23,831 nt of DNA from the NCBI GenBank assembly GCA_037447605.1, contig CM074812.1, positions 259,313 to 283,143 on the forward strand, written 5' to 3'. Made by a program: the position numbers and the translations under genes. The notes under the pieces are model-generated. The model was not told the origin of the DNA, searched no databases, and saw only the letters and a program-made list of their open reading frames with translations. Below are positions 8,901-18,449 of this stretch, one piece after another; the stretch's first letter is position 1, and the number at the start of each line of letters is the position of its first letter. This DNA is from Zygnema circumcarinatum. Its lineage: Eukaryota; Streptophyta; Zygnematophyceae; Zygnematales; Zygnemataceae.

Positions 8901-11900
8901 CGAGCACATCCCTCAGTCCCTTCAGATCCTTACTCCATGAACACACACAAACAAAGGCTTCAATACATATCTCAACACTCAATCTTTATTTTTCAAAGGC
9001 CTTCATACAGTTGTCCTCGTCTCTCTTTCCCTTCCTTCTCTGCTTCTCTGCACAGGGCTTCTTTAAGGCTGCTCTTTCATTCCCTTTCTTTCTGTCTCTC
9101 GAACTATCTCCTCTGAGAGTATCTTCTGTCTACGTCTCTCCACTTTTCTGCGACGCTGCATTTCACCTTTTGCGTCCACATCTTGGATGATTTACATTCC
9201 TCAAAACTCTCACACTTGCAGTCACCAATTGTTCCCTGTACAGATTGTACCGTACATTCCGTACACATACCACACTCTTGTACGGCCTCTAGGACTTCTA
9301 GACTACCAAACAACACAATGCATACAACACAACACAGCACAGCACAATGCAATGTCCCAACAATCCGAAACATTGCAACCACATGCGCACGTATTATGTT
9401 TAGGATGTATGGTCACGTGGTTGCGACAGACGTACTGCAGTTACTTATTGGACTCCGTTCTTCAACATTCACTTGAGCATTCTTTCCGCATGAGTTTCAC
9501 TTTTTGCTACAAACAATGGCCAAACTCGTGAAGCCTCCTTTTTCTTTGCAGATACTTAGCTTCTAATTCCCTCTCAGGCTCTATTCCGGATTCTATCGGC
9601 AACCTTACGAATCTAAAACAAGTGTAAGCAAACACTTTTTCTCTTATTCGAAATGGAAGCGCAGAAATTCAGTGCAGTTTTGAGAGTAGTAGGGCTGCCA
9701 ATGCATGCTCGCGTCCTAGCTCGGCTGCGCATGCATAAGCTTAAAGTTCAGGATGTCACGTCACATGTACAAAGAGGGACGTACTGCAGTTGATTTTGCA
9801 CCGTTCCTCGGCATTCACTTCAGTACTCTTTCCCCTTGAGTTTTGCTGAAACACGGGAATCCTCTTTTGTTTTTACAGAGACTTGTCTTCTAACTCCCTA
9901 TCGGGCTCAATCCCGGATTCTATCGGCAAGCTCACAAATCTGACCTTTTTGTAAGTATTTTTCTCTAGTTTGAAATGGAAGTGCAAGAATTAACGCAGTT
10001 TTGAGAGTAGTAGCGCTGCCAATGTATGGTCGCGTCCTAACTCGGTTGCACATGCACACGGGATGTCACGTCACGTGTAAACGGACGTACGTACTGCAGT
10101 TTCTCAACTCCGTTCCTCATCATTCACTTGAGGATTCTTTCCACTTTTTGCTGCAAACATCGACCAAACTCGTGAAGCCTCCCTTTCTTTTTTGCAGATA
10201 CTTAGGTTCTAATTCCCTATCAGGCCCTATCCCGGATTCTATTGGCAACCTTTCGAAACTTGTGGTCTTGTAAGAGTTTTAATCTCTTATTGGCAATGGA
10301 AGTGCAATATATCAGTGCAAATCTCAAGTGGGGCTGCCAATGCAAGCTTTGCTGCACATGCACACGCTTTAAGTTCAGGAAAGTCTGTGAAAATTGGCTC
10401 AAAGAATTCGTACGAAAAGAAAGAAAGTTATCGTTTTGATGCATATGTACAACATTTGTTTTGATTTCTACGCATCCAGATAAATATTTCTTGACTTTTT
10501 TTTAGTTTCACGGTTACTGAAGGTGGAGTTGCATGTCCGATTTGTTCCAATCTTCTCTTCAAATCACGACAAGCCTAATTTATTTCTCTGGTATTTTTGT
10601 CGTTATGTGTATGTGCAGGTCCTTGGAATACAACAAACTAGAGGGGAGAGTGTCCAGCTTCATCAGCAAACTCACCCGCCTCGTAGTATTGTGAGCACCG
10701 CTGCATCGACATAGTTGTAGTTGCAGTTTGAGTTTTTGTTTCCCACGGAGAGCTTTCATACATCTCAAACTGTTTCATCAATTTTGCACTGCACAAGTGA
10801 ATGTTTCCAGTGGCTGTGATACAAGTAAGAGTGAATCATCACGTTCAACTGGAAAGCTTCTTTCGCTCTCTAACTCGCCACCTTCAACGTCGTCAGGTGG
10901 TTACACAACAACAAGTTGACAGGCTCTATAACTCTTGTCATCAGTCTCCGCCTTGATTTCGTGGAAATCCAATACAACTACTTCTCCGGGCCAATCAAAT
11001 TTCTAAAGAATGGGCTGACCCCCATTTGCCCTTACGACTTTCTCAACTATACCAGCAATTGCCTTTCCCTCCTTGGCCCATCCCTCGCCTGTTTCCCCCC
11101 TCAAGCGCAGCGACCTCCGCAAGAGTGCGCCTCCTTTTGCCGCAGCAATTCTTCCGCCGGAGCATGCGGGGGACGCGGCACGTGCGGGTATGATACTCGC
11201 ACGTGCCGATGTGACGCGGGATATACGCTGTCATCGGGCACATGCATTCCGCAAGGTACGTTTCTCTCTCTCTCTCTCTCTCTCTCTAACGTGCTAATTG
11301 TAGATACTCTTGGAAAGGGGCAGAAAGGGGTGGCATAGGTAAGGGGAAACTATCGCGTTGCTAGAGCGTTTGCATTGTCGTCAAGCATTGCTGTGAGAGC
11401 ACACTGAATGCGATCCATGTGACGCCGCCTGAAGGGATTCTATTCTCAAACTTCTAGAAGCATATCGCAAAATATACATACTTGGTATGTTCAAGCAAGC
11501 TCATTCAGAACATGGAGCAGAGTTTGATTAGGATGTATCGAGAATGCCGCTCTCATAACATGTTTCAGCTTTCGATAATCGTCTCGACCCATCCCAAACC
11601 CGTGCAACCCACAACATATTTCGGCTTCATCTGCAAAAGTTGGATAACTTGCGAGTCTGACGTTGCAGCTTTTGAGACAAAAAATTATAAGAATGAATGG
11701 AAATGGTTCACAGGAATGGTTCTGCATCCTCCCTGTACATTTATAAGAACGTGTTCTGATCAGATTATGTAAGCCATGGAAGTAGTCCAGCCTTAATTCT
11801 GAACGGGAGCTCCTAAAATGCCCTGAATTCCTGCAGGTCCATCTCCTCCAATACTATCCCCACCTCGGCCTTCCCCTCCTCCCCGTCCTCCATTCTCTCC

Positions 11901-12234
11901 TCGTCGTCCCCCTCCTCGCCCTTCTCCTTCAGCCTTATCTTCCCTTAAGAATGATGGTACTCTTCGCCTTCTCCCTTACCACCTCCTATGGCTTCTCTTG
12001 CGTACTGTGACTATCTATTCCTTTCTTTCTTCAGATACCTTTGAAGTAATTCGATTGAATCGAGTCTGCACAATCGTTGGACATGAAGATCACCACAGCG
12101 TTGGGCTGCAGTCAATTCTTTGTTTTTTGTTATCAATAGGTTATTGGATGGGAAGTTTGTGGTTTTCTGACGAGAGATCCGTCAGATTCTTCTTCACAAG
12201 GCACTACGAGTTGTCTCGCTGCATCAAATTCTGA
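5902..12234 (+). CDS. LRR receptor-like protein with EGF-like and proline-rich regions; 5' end cut by retrotransposon B
   Basis: An intron-rich LRR gene. Exons read: 5902-5984 (N-cap with TSW, C-x-x-SWRGVTC and GRV), 6791-6874, 7162-7233, 7483-7554, 7809-7880, 8353-8424, 8524-8595, 8712-8783, 9552-9623, 9879-9950, 10198-10269, 10619-10690, 10897-11255, 11837-12234. Splice sites are GT(A/G)AG(T/C)-like donors and pyrimidine-rich CAG acceptors. Most exons are exactly 72 nt with phase-2 ends, each coding one 24-residue plant LRR with the core NSLSGSIPDSIGNL. The large exon adds a cysteine-rich EGF-like segment; the last has a proline-rich spacer and hydrophobic stretch. Such proteins usually act as extracellular or membrane-bound ligand-recognition proteins. 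No kinase follows, so receptor-like protein is the best label. The signal peptide exon and the start of the N-cap are missing, because B sits there. The gene may be a pseudogene in this copy. Confidence 0.85.
6101..6673 (+). repeat. Solo-LTR-like repeat C, copy 1 (in first LRR intron)
   Basis: It starts TGTGATGG and ends CCATCACA, a perfect 8-bp terminal inverted repeat of TG...CA type. It is clearly related to 8860-9383. Shared blocks include the first 22 bases or so, CAAAGGCC(G/T)TC, CTTCTCTGCACA, and TGTACCGTACA followed by GG(C/T)CTGTAGGACTT-like sequence. An expanded CT-rich tract (about 6198-6370) interrupts this copy. No coding and no convincing 5-bp target duplication was seen. A solo LTR or small terminal-repeat element is likely. 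Confidence 0.6.
7980..8273 (+). repeat. Insertion D in an LRR intron (LTR-like or MITE-like)
   Basis: Compared with sister introns, in which CATTCACTTGA runs into GCATTCTTTCCGCA, this intron has about 294 extra bases. The insert begins TGTAGCGGGTCGCTACA, itself a 7-bp-stem hairpin, and ends GTTACA, so its ends are TG...CA-like. It contains no long frame. No clear target duplication was seen. Confidence 0.45.
8860..9383 (+). repeat. Solo-LTR-like repeat C, copy 2 (in later LRR intron)
   Basis: Second copy of the repeat at 6101-6673, starting TGTGATGG and ending CAACCACA (diverged end). Here the CT tract is not expanded. Sister introns lack this sequence: they run from TAGCTCGG directly to a GCACATGC-like sequence, and those two pieces flank the insert here. 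That supports an insertion rather than ancient intron sequence. Confidence 0.6.
10897..11255 (+). other. LRR C-cap and EGF-like cysteine-rich exon
   Basis: One 359-nt exon of the LRR gene, phase 2 at its start and phase 1 at its end. It opens with a last LRR (WLHNNKLTGSI, later YNYFSGPI), then a linker with paired cysteines (PICPYDFLNYTSNC). An EGF-like module follows: C-ASFC, C-GGRGTC, C-RC and a final C before IP, with the GYTLSSGTC signature. EGF-like modules usually mediate extracellular protein contact and are disulfide-bonded, so this part should lie outside the cell. A (CT)n tract starts a few bases after the donor at 11256. Confidence 0.8.
11837..12234 (+). other. Candidate last exon of LRR gene: proline-rich spacer and hydrophobic tail
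   Basis: After a CTGCAG acceptor the frame joined from 11255 codes about 38 residues that are mostly Pro, Ser and Arg (PSPP, PPPRPP, RRPPPRPSPS), resembling a cell-wall-type proline-rich spacer. Read straight on, it enters a hydrophobic segment at about 11959-12027 and ends at TGA 12232-12234. Alternatively 11957-12034 can be removed as a 78-nt in-frame intron (GTACTC donor, TTCTTTCTTCAG acceptor). The proline-rich part is well supported by frame and splice site. The tail beyond 11957 has no recognisable family and is uncertain. Confidence 0.5.
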
Positions 12235-13930
12235 GAGAGGTCAACATAACAACGGTCGATTAAGCAATGTATAATGTTTCCTATGCTAATATGCTAGAAC
12301 AAGTTCTGCTGAGCTTCAATCGGTAATTGGCGATCTAAAAAACAAGTTAGGCAACTGGAAACCAACTGAAAATGTCAGTTATGTTTTTCCTACGTTCATC
12401 ACACGGATGCTTTTCATGCTACTGAAAGCCTCCTCCAGCCTTTTTCGCACGTTTATTCGTTGTGCATCTCTCTTCACTAGACTGCTACTGACAGTCCTCT
12501 CGACGCTGTCCTGCAGGTGTGCCTTGAAGTGGCGGATTTGGGGCAGGCAAAGGGCTGCAAAGGGAGGCTTTTTTTTTTTAAATCTGAAGGCGAGCCATAA
12601 CTGCCCCAATTTGAACGAGTTCTATTCGAAGGAGGAGACCTTTCAGAAGTTGATGGGCCGTGCCCAGTGAAGCTCCTTCTGCAAAAGGGACCAAACTCTG
12701 TCTATCTCTAAAGTAGTGCGCGTACCTGAGCAAGCGTGGAATGATAAGGGATTGACGCACCATGAAGGGCAGGGGACGCATAAAGACATAGTTTGGTGTT
12801 TTGTCATCGGCCCTAGTTTGGTTTTTAAGGTTCGACAGCCTTGCAGCCTCATGCAGACAGTCGATCGCGGCCTTGGGTTGGCCAGCAGACCATGGTCGCA
12901 TTTCTATTATGTCTATTTCTATCATTTCAGTTTTTTTGCTCTGTTTTTATATCTATCATTTCCATTGTTTTTTTATTTCTTTAATTTCGCATTTCTATCT
13001 TTTTGCTGTTGTGTGGGACTGTGGGTCGACCTGCTCGAAGGCGACTGTGAGTTTGGTGACCGAGAGGGTGCATTCACGCAAATATTTGTGCCGACTAAGA
13101 CGAGGACTGACGAACATGACTAACATTCCACTTTAGCGGCTATGCTTGAGTGAATGGGACGTGGTGGATATCAGATTATCTGAAATCCTTATTGTGCCCG
13201 CAATGCCCTAGAGTATGATGGAGTGGTAGTAGTGTCTGCTTGCTTCTTGGGAGAGGTGGGAGGTCGGAGATGGAGGAGGGAGTGGGAAGGGAGGGAGAGA
13301 TTTGAAGGAAATGGCTCGAACGATGCACCCGAGGGAGATTTGGATTTCTGTCGAATTCGTCGCTGCGAGGAAAACTGGTCAGGTGGCTTCGGGCTGTAAG
13401 CGTTTCCATGTGCGCAGGTCAGTTCCATTGGCACACGAAGTGGAGAACTTGGAATGTGCAACGACAGAGTGCATAAGACCGTCAGGTAACAAATTTGAGT
13501 TCTTACAACCATGGCATGACTTGAGTAACGAGCCAATTTTTTGTCAGTCATCCACTTGGAAGAATGGTCGACTAAATTTCATAGTTTGTTATCATTTCGT
13601 ACACGGGAATGCGATTATGTACAGGAAAAAAAATTTACAAAGGAGCTGCTTATGACCAAGTCTCCTTCTGACCGACGAACCAAGTCAACTGTCTCATGAC
13701 GGCCAGTCCTGTGGCCCTGAACGGCGCCTAAAGCATTCTTCCTAGTTTCCTATAAACTGAACTAAGCTGATCAGTATAGTATGCATCTCTTAATCTTAGC
13801 TTGGTACAAAAAATGCAAGTGATCAAAATCCAATTTTGTATCAACGTTAGTTGATGCTGCATTTTGGCCCTTGCATGCAGCTCTTTCCATTTCACACCTT
13901 TCTCAAGGGAGTTCCAAAGACAAAAGACTC
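12235..13930. other. Intergenic region without recognised gene
   Basis: About 1.7 kb between the LRR gene end and the minus-strand PLAC8 gene. It has a T-rich stretch (about 12925-13010), a purine-rich patch (about 13250-13305) and several open frames of about 110-135 codons (for example 12716-13123 plus, 12578-12925 minus, 13302-13655 plus). None resembles a known family or shows splice-linked continuity. The 3' UTR of the PLAC8 gene should lie in its right part. Confidence 0.5.
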
Positions 13931-16201
13931 TCACACCATCTCTTCCGCACTTGGCGCATCCATAGGCCCGGGACTCTCTCCCTCTCCCTTCCCCTCCCAC
14001 CCGCCTCCTTCCGGAAGCACCTCCACCTCCACCTCTACGTAATCCTTGGGTTCAACTCCCTTCGCCCCTTTCTCTCTTTCATAAAACACGCCGCTATCTA
14101 TGCTGTAATGCTCCGTTGTCCGTACCTCCTGACAGAGCGCACACAGAGAGCAGGCCAACCATTTGCAAGCATCTGTAGAGTCTGCGCTCCAACAGCACCA
14201 TCTTGAAACCGGCAATCGATAAGCTCTACGCATGTGAGCCCTCCAGAGCCCCCCATAAAGTAAACCCACAAATCCCAAAATCCCTCCCATCGCAAAAACT
14301 AATCCGGAAGGGAGCAGTTCAGCAGCATCAAGGGCGCCGGTGCAGACCAAAAATAGTATTGAAGGACCGATCAGAACTAAAGCAAAGGTCGAGCTCTGAA
14401 CCCAACTGGGCCCAAACCCCAACCTTTCCATATTGATCCCAAAAACGCAGAATGGAAAGAGGCATGTTGCAATAGCCACTTTCGGGTTAGAGCAACATCC
14501 TCCAATCAGACTCCCCTGCCACTCGGGATTCTCCACAGCCTTCTGAATCAAGCTGAAGCTTCCGTCTGCTTGGGCTCCTCTTTGAAGCTTTACGTCCTTA
14601 GCTCCCTCTTCCGCGCTCCTATCATAGTCTTCCAACTCCTTGTAGCTCCGTCCCAATGGGCTTGAAGTGATGTGGAAAAATGCCAATAGGAGAGCTCCCC
14701 ATGCTATTGAAGAGGTCGAAACCACCGCCCAAAAAGGTCGATCCTCCACGCGAAGAGACCAACAAATAGTTGCGAATGCATAGGTAGAAATACATGCCAC
14801 GTGGAGGCAGGAAACCACTAGGGCCATGTGGACCCACTCGTTAGGTTTCCGGGTTCCGTCGCGACTATAGCACGTCCGAAGCTCTTGAATGTCTCCCTCT
14901 TTCCAACGCCAAAGTTGGAGGCTTTGTCGGCAAAATTTCGGGTGCCAAGCGCAGCACATAAGGGCAAAAAGAGCGTTAATAGTGTGAACACAATACTGTA
15001 CTGCGATTCCCCGCTCCGCTTTGTTCTTGATGAGAGGATTCAGAACTCCAGCTTCGAGGAGGCTCAGGGCGGCGGTAGTCACTGTGACAAAAATGCACCA
15101 GAATACAAAGACGACATTTGCTGGGTCCAATAGAAAGTTCGAAGCAGAAGCAGAAATATCGCTCCATGTGAAAGATCCGACCAACGGCAACTTCTTCTTA
15201 GTCTTCCGGAGTCGAAATCGCTTCGTCCTTTTGGGAATTTCAGGAGGAGGAGCTTTGGGCGGCTCGGGGAGTCCTTCATCTTCCAAAGGAACAAACGGTT
15301 TGGGAGGAACTGGGAGTTCCGGCGGAAAGTCAACCCCTCTAGGCGAACCTGTGAAGTCAAAAAAACTGGGTGGTATGGATAGAGAGGGTTCAGAAAACAA
15401 GGGGCGTGGAGGAGGAGGAGGTGGACCTTCAGGACTTGAAAGGGAGGAGGAGGGACTTGAGGGTTCAGAAACATCTGCCGACTCGCCAGGATCGAAGGGT
15501 TCAGGATAAGCGCCTTCTTCAGAAAGAACTGAGAGCTCTGGGGCTTCCTCAGGCTCGGAGGGTTCAGGAGGAACCTCAGTGAGAGCTTCAGGCTCTGAAA
15601 CTGAGGAGGGTTCAGGAAGCTGATGAGAAAATCTGGACCGTCCAGGGGATCTGGACGGCGTGGGAGACCCCACGGGGCTTAGAGGGAGAGGTTTCCGGGA
15701 ACCAAAAAATTTGGGGGTTGAAGGAGGGCTGAGGTGAGTGGGGTTCAGAAGAGTTTCCGAAGCTTTGGTCGGAACCATTACTTTCCAAGTTAAGGAAGGA
15801 ACTCGCGCGGAAGCTGCCTCCCTTTCCGCCACAAACTTCTTGAATGATTGGCTGGGAGTGAGAAAAGCCTGCAGAGCCGGAGTGAGAGTCCGTGTAGGGA
15901 GAGAAGGGGGAGAGACAGTGGGAGAGGGAGTGGAGACGGAGCCGGGAGAGAAAGCTTCAGTTGGAGACATTGAAGGAGATTCCAACTCATCGAAAGCAGG
16001 AAGCCTTTTCATTCTCCATGTTTCAAACATGTCTCGTGGATTGTCTTCCGTGTCCACAGTTGATCCTGTTCCAGACTCGATGTCAATAGTTGAACTCTCC
16101 GTTGCTCCTTCGACACCGCTCTTTTCTATGTATCTTGTTTGACGTCTCATTGAAGGGAGTGGATCCTCTCTCAACGCGCTTCCACTCGATTCACCTTCCA
16201 T
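13931..16201 (-). CDS. DUF2985-PLAC8 (Cys-rich) membrane protein with long Pro/Ser-rich N-terminal region
   Basis: A frame of 756 codons from ATG 16199-16201 (MEGESSG) to TGA 13931-13933. It is open up to 16390, but a TTTTGCAG acceptor at 16341-16344 suggests that the upstream part is intron or 5' UTR exon, so I chose this start. Residues 1 to about 340 are low-complexity Pro/Ser/Glu, probably disordered. A basic patch (KRFRLRKTKKK) follows, then DUF2985: FTWSDIS, a membrane segment, LFALMCCAWHP, LWRWKEGD and further hydrophobic segments. The PLAC8 part follows: NPEWQGSLIGGCC, C-LFPFC and ACKWLACSLCALCQEVR. Plant PLAC8 relatives are membrane proteins linked to organ size, metal or calcium handling, but DUF2985 members are poorly characterised; I infer no specific substrate. 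The tail is acidic (YVEVEVEVLPEGGG). Confidence 0.85.
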   Translation of the reverse strand: MEGESSGSALREDPLPSMRRQTRYIEKSGVEGATESSTIDIESGTGSTVDTEDNPRDMFETWRMKRLPAFDELESPSMSPTEAFSPGSVSTPSPTVSPPSLPTRTLTPALQAFLTPSQSFKKFVAEREAASARVPSLTWKVMVPTKASETLLNPTHLSPPSTPKFFGSRKPLPLSPVGSPTPSRSPGRSRFSHQLPEPSSVSEPEALTEVPPEPSEPEEAPELSVLSEEGAYPEPFDPGESADVSEPSSPSSSLSSPEGPPPPPPRPLFSEPSLSIPPSFFDFTGSPRGVDFPPELPVPPKPFVPLEDEGLPEPPKAPPPEIPKRTKRFRLRKTKKKLPLVGSFTWSDISASASNFLLDPANVVFVFWCIFVTVTTAALSLLEAGVLNPLIKNKAERGIAVQYCVHTINALFALMCCAWHPKFCRQSLQLWRWKEGDIQELRTCYSRDGTRKPNEWVHMALVVSCLHVACISTYAFATICWSLRVEDRPFWAVVSTSSIAWGALLLAFFHITSSPLGRSYKELEDYDRSAEEGAKDVKLQRGAQADGSFSLIQKAVENPEWQGSLIGGCCSNPKVAIATCLFPFCVFGINMERLGFGPSWVQSSTFALVLIGPSILFLVCTGALDAAELLPSGLVFAMGGILGFVGLLYGGLWRAHMRRAYRLPVSRWCCWSADSTDACKWLACSLCALCQEVRTTEHYSIDSGVFYEREKGAKGVEPKDYVEVEVEVLPEGGGWEGKGEGESPGPMDAPSAEEMV

Positions 16202-16974
16202 GGTTCTTGATCTCAGAAGTGAATCCCGTCGCAAGTTCAACTTCTCTTTCCCGGTTGAAGGAGTGTTGGGAGGTGGATCCGTCCGCTTCTTTTCGCCTCT
16301 CCGGCGGGTCCACTTCTTTTGAGTCGGTAAAGAGGTTGACCTGCAAAAGCGAAAGGAATAAGAAGAATGGTGACTGGAGCAAATCATCATTACAGAGTAA
16401 TTTTATTGCTCAATTTTTAAATTTCTTTACAAGATGTCTGGGGGTGTTTGGTTCTCATAAAACAAAAAAAGACAGAACAAAAAAAAAAAAGAAAAACACC
16501 GTCTTCTACGTCACATCTTCTTTTTAAGCACAATGCAAATTAAAGAAATAAATAGAGTAACGGTATTTTTGCATTAAAATTCACACGATCTGCAAACTAA
16601 CAGACATTGCTTCATTTTTATTGTTTAAATAAATTTTTTAGAATCTAAAGAGGATAGAAGCCCACTTTTCAATGGTCAGAGGAGGCGGCCTCGACTGCCC
16701 CAAACTCGAAGTCCGCTTCTCCGGATTCATCGTACGGTCCAAGAGAGAAAAATGCCAAGGTTCTATGTGGGCCAATCACAAAAATCCGTTACAGGAGAAT
16801 GAGAGCAAATTGGAAATTTACCTTCCCGAGTTTCAAGCGAATTTCACTGCGTTTCTATGCCCAGGAGCCTTCAGAAATTCAGACACTCAGGACCGACCTC
16901 TCTGATTTTCCTTGATCTCTAACTCTCCCTCTTACCTCCACTAATCCCCCATTCGCTGCTCCGACCTCTCTCCC

Positions 16975-17195
16975 TCTCTCCCGCTTTGCTCCACTTCCAC
17001 TCTGCCTCTCTCCCTCCCTCCCTCCCTTTCTCTCCCCCCCTCTCTCTCCTCTCTCTCCCTCTCTCTCCCACACTCCGTCTCTCCTTCTCTCCCTCTCCCT
17101 CTCCCTCTCTTCCTCTCTTCCTCTCTCCCTCTCTCCCACTCTTCCTCTCTCGTTCTCTCCCTCTCTCCCTCTCCCCTCTCGCACTCTCTCTGCCC
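16975..17195. repeat. CT-rich low-complexity tract
   Basis: Irregular runs of TCTCTCCCTC-type sequence. Open frames here on either strand (Ser/Leu/Pro or Arg/Glu/Gly) are products of composition and not genes. Confidence 0.85.
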
Positions 17196-17309
17196 TGAAT
17201 TCCGTCTTGTCCAGCCCCCAGTTTACACTTCTTATCCCAACCCGACCCTCCCGTTCATCCGTCTCCCTCTAACTTCACCATATCTGTCGTCAGCTAACGC
17301 CTGCTTCCC

Positions 17310-17490
17310 TTGCTCGCTCGCGCTCTCTCTCTCTCACTGTGCCCTGATCAGCCTCTCCCCCTTCATCCTCTCTCTCTCCCTCTCCTCTATCCTCTCACCC
17401 TTCTCTCTCCATCTCTCTCTCTCTCTCTCGCTCTACCTCCCCCCCGTCCTCTCCCACCCTCTCCCTCCCTCCCTCCCCTCTCCCTCCCCT
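17310..17490. repeat. CT-rich low-complexity tract
   Basis: Second pyrimidine-rich run upstream of the GC-rich patch, with short (CT)n stretches at about 17322-17337 and 17411-17431. Confidence 0.8.
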
Positions 17491-17748
17491 GCGAACGTCG
17501 GTGGCAGCGGCGCGCGGTCGGCGGCGGCCGCCAAGCCGCGGCGTTCGCTCGTGCAGACAAGACCGGCAGCCAATCAACGTCGGCGGTATTTTTCGTACAC
17601 CTGTACGGAGATGCGAGTCGTGGAGGCGTTACTGAATGTACGGCCACGCACCGATTGGCTGAAAGAAAAGCATACGGCGCCAATGAGAGCCTTTCTAGGT
17701 GTGTGTTGTAATTGTTTTAATAAATACTATTATACAAACTTAACATCG

Positions 17749-17753
17749 GCGGG

Positions 17754-17796
<43 letters not shown>

Positions 17797-17821
17797 GCGT
17801 GTTCGATCCACGCTCACCGCA
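17749..17821 (+). tRNA. tRNA-Phe (GAA)
   Basis: A full cloverleaf in 73 nt including discriminator A. The 5' strand starts GCGGGGA. The D arm is GCTCAGTTGGGAGAGC. The anticodon arm is TCAGA-CTGAAGA-TCTGA, with anticodon GAA at 17782-17784. The variable loop is AGGTC. The T arm is GCGTG-TTCGATC-CACGC, and the 3' acceptor strand is TCACCGC. The one G-A mismatch in the acceptor stem is also present in known plant tRNA-Phe. There is no intron and no encoded CCA. Upstream, TATA-like sequence and a CAA at 17735-17737 fit plant Pol III tRNA promoters; a T-run at about 17842-17847 is a likely terminator. A and B boxes are intact. Confidence 0.98.
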
Positions 17822-18449
17822 TTTCCTTATTCACTGCTCTATTTTTTCATTGTTTCGTGGTTTCTTTCACCGGCGAAAACAAAAGAAAGGCTTTCCACTC
17901 TACAGTTATGCGACTCCCGAGAGATTCTCACCTTCGATCTGCAGACCTTTTTTTTTTTTTTTTTTTTTCTGTTTTTTGTTTCTTTAGCCGTTCAGCAGAC
18001 TTGGATGCCTCTCTCAAAGAGAACTCGATGCTATTCTATTTGGATGAACGCTTGTTGAGATCGACCAATCACGCGTTTAAGAGGAATTATTTAAATCACC
18101 AAACCAATGCCTTACTCCCAAGGAGAATCTCTGATTTTTATTTCTCGTTTTTCTTATTTTATGTGTGTGTTGATTCAGACCCAAATCAGAATTAGAGTTT
18201 GTTTGGGGCACCAGCTTCCCCTTTAGTCAAGGTAAATTTCAAGCAACGAACATGGGCAACCAGTAAAACACGAACCCACATAAGCAAACCTTAAAACTGG
18301 GTCAAAAACGTTCGTATTCCAAATATTTGGTAACAGCGGCGTACATTTGCCTTCTCACAAGGACCTTCTACCTCTCCCACCCTCTCCTCTCCCACCCTCC
18401 CCTCTCCCATCCTCTCCTCCCCCCTCCCCCCCCCTGTCTCTCTCCCACC
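17822..18449. other. Spacer between tRNA-Phe and the RRP12-like gene
   Basis: No gene seen. It holds the likely tRNA terminator, a poly-T run at about 17948-17968 and a C-rich CCT tract at about 18370-18440. The right part should be the 3' UTR of the minus-strand RRP12-like gene. Confidence 0.5.

Larger units (their letters stand above)
7162..10690 (+). repeat. Tandem array of LRR exon-intron units
   Basis: Ten 72-nt exons in the same phase carry near-identical cores. The introns between them are also related. Block one, before the acceptor, contains GCTGCAAACATCGGCC then AAACTCGTGAAGCC; it is seen near 7110, 7758, 8306, 9508 and 10150, with partial copies near 8480 and 8690. Block two, after the donor, contains GAAATGGAAG, TTTTGAGAG, then GGCTGCCAATGCATGCTCGC and TAGCTCGG; it is seen near 6960, 7580, 8620, 9648, 9972 and 10295. 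The duplication unit is therefore exon plus flanking intron, pointing to unequal crossing-over or gene conversion. Confidence 0.85.
16391..17748. other. Upstream region of the PLAC8 gene, CT-rich tracts and promoter-like GC patch
   Basis: No convincing gene. On the minus strand a donor-like AAG|GTAAAT at about 16820 could pair with the acceptor at 16341-16344, giving a 5' leader intron of about 480 nt for the PLAC8 gene (inference). Simple repeats fill about 16975-17195 and 17310-17490. A GC-rich patch follows at about 17490-17700 with CCAAT-box-like sequences at about 17570, 17653 (inverted) and 17679. Confidence 0.45.

Noticed and set aside
12716-13123. 135-codon plus-strand frame
   Set aside because: The tail is T-rich low complexity and the front matches nothing I know. 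A partly overlapping antisense frame is equally open.
13302-13655. 117-codon plus-strand frame
   Set aside because: No recognisable motif, no clear promoter or splice context. It could be real but cannot be supported.
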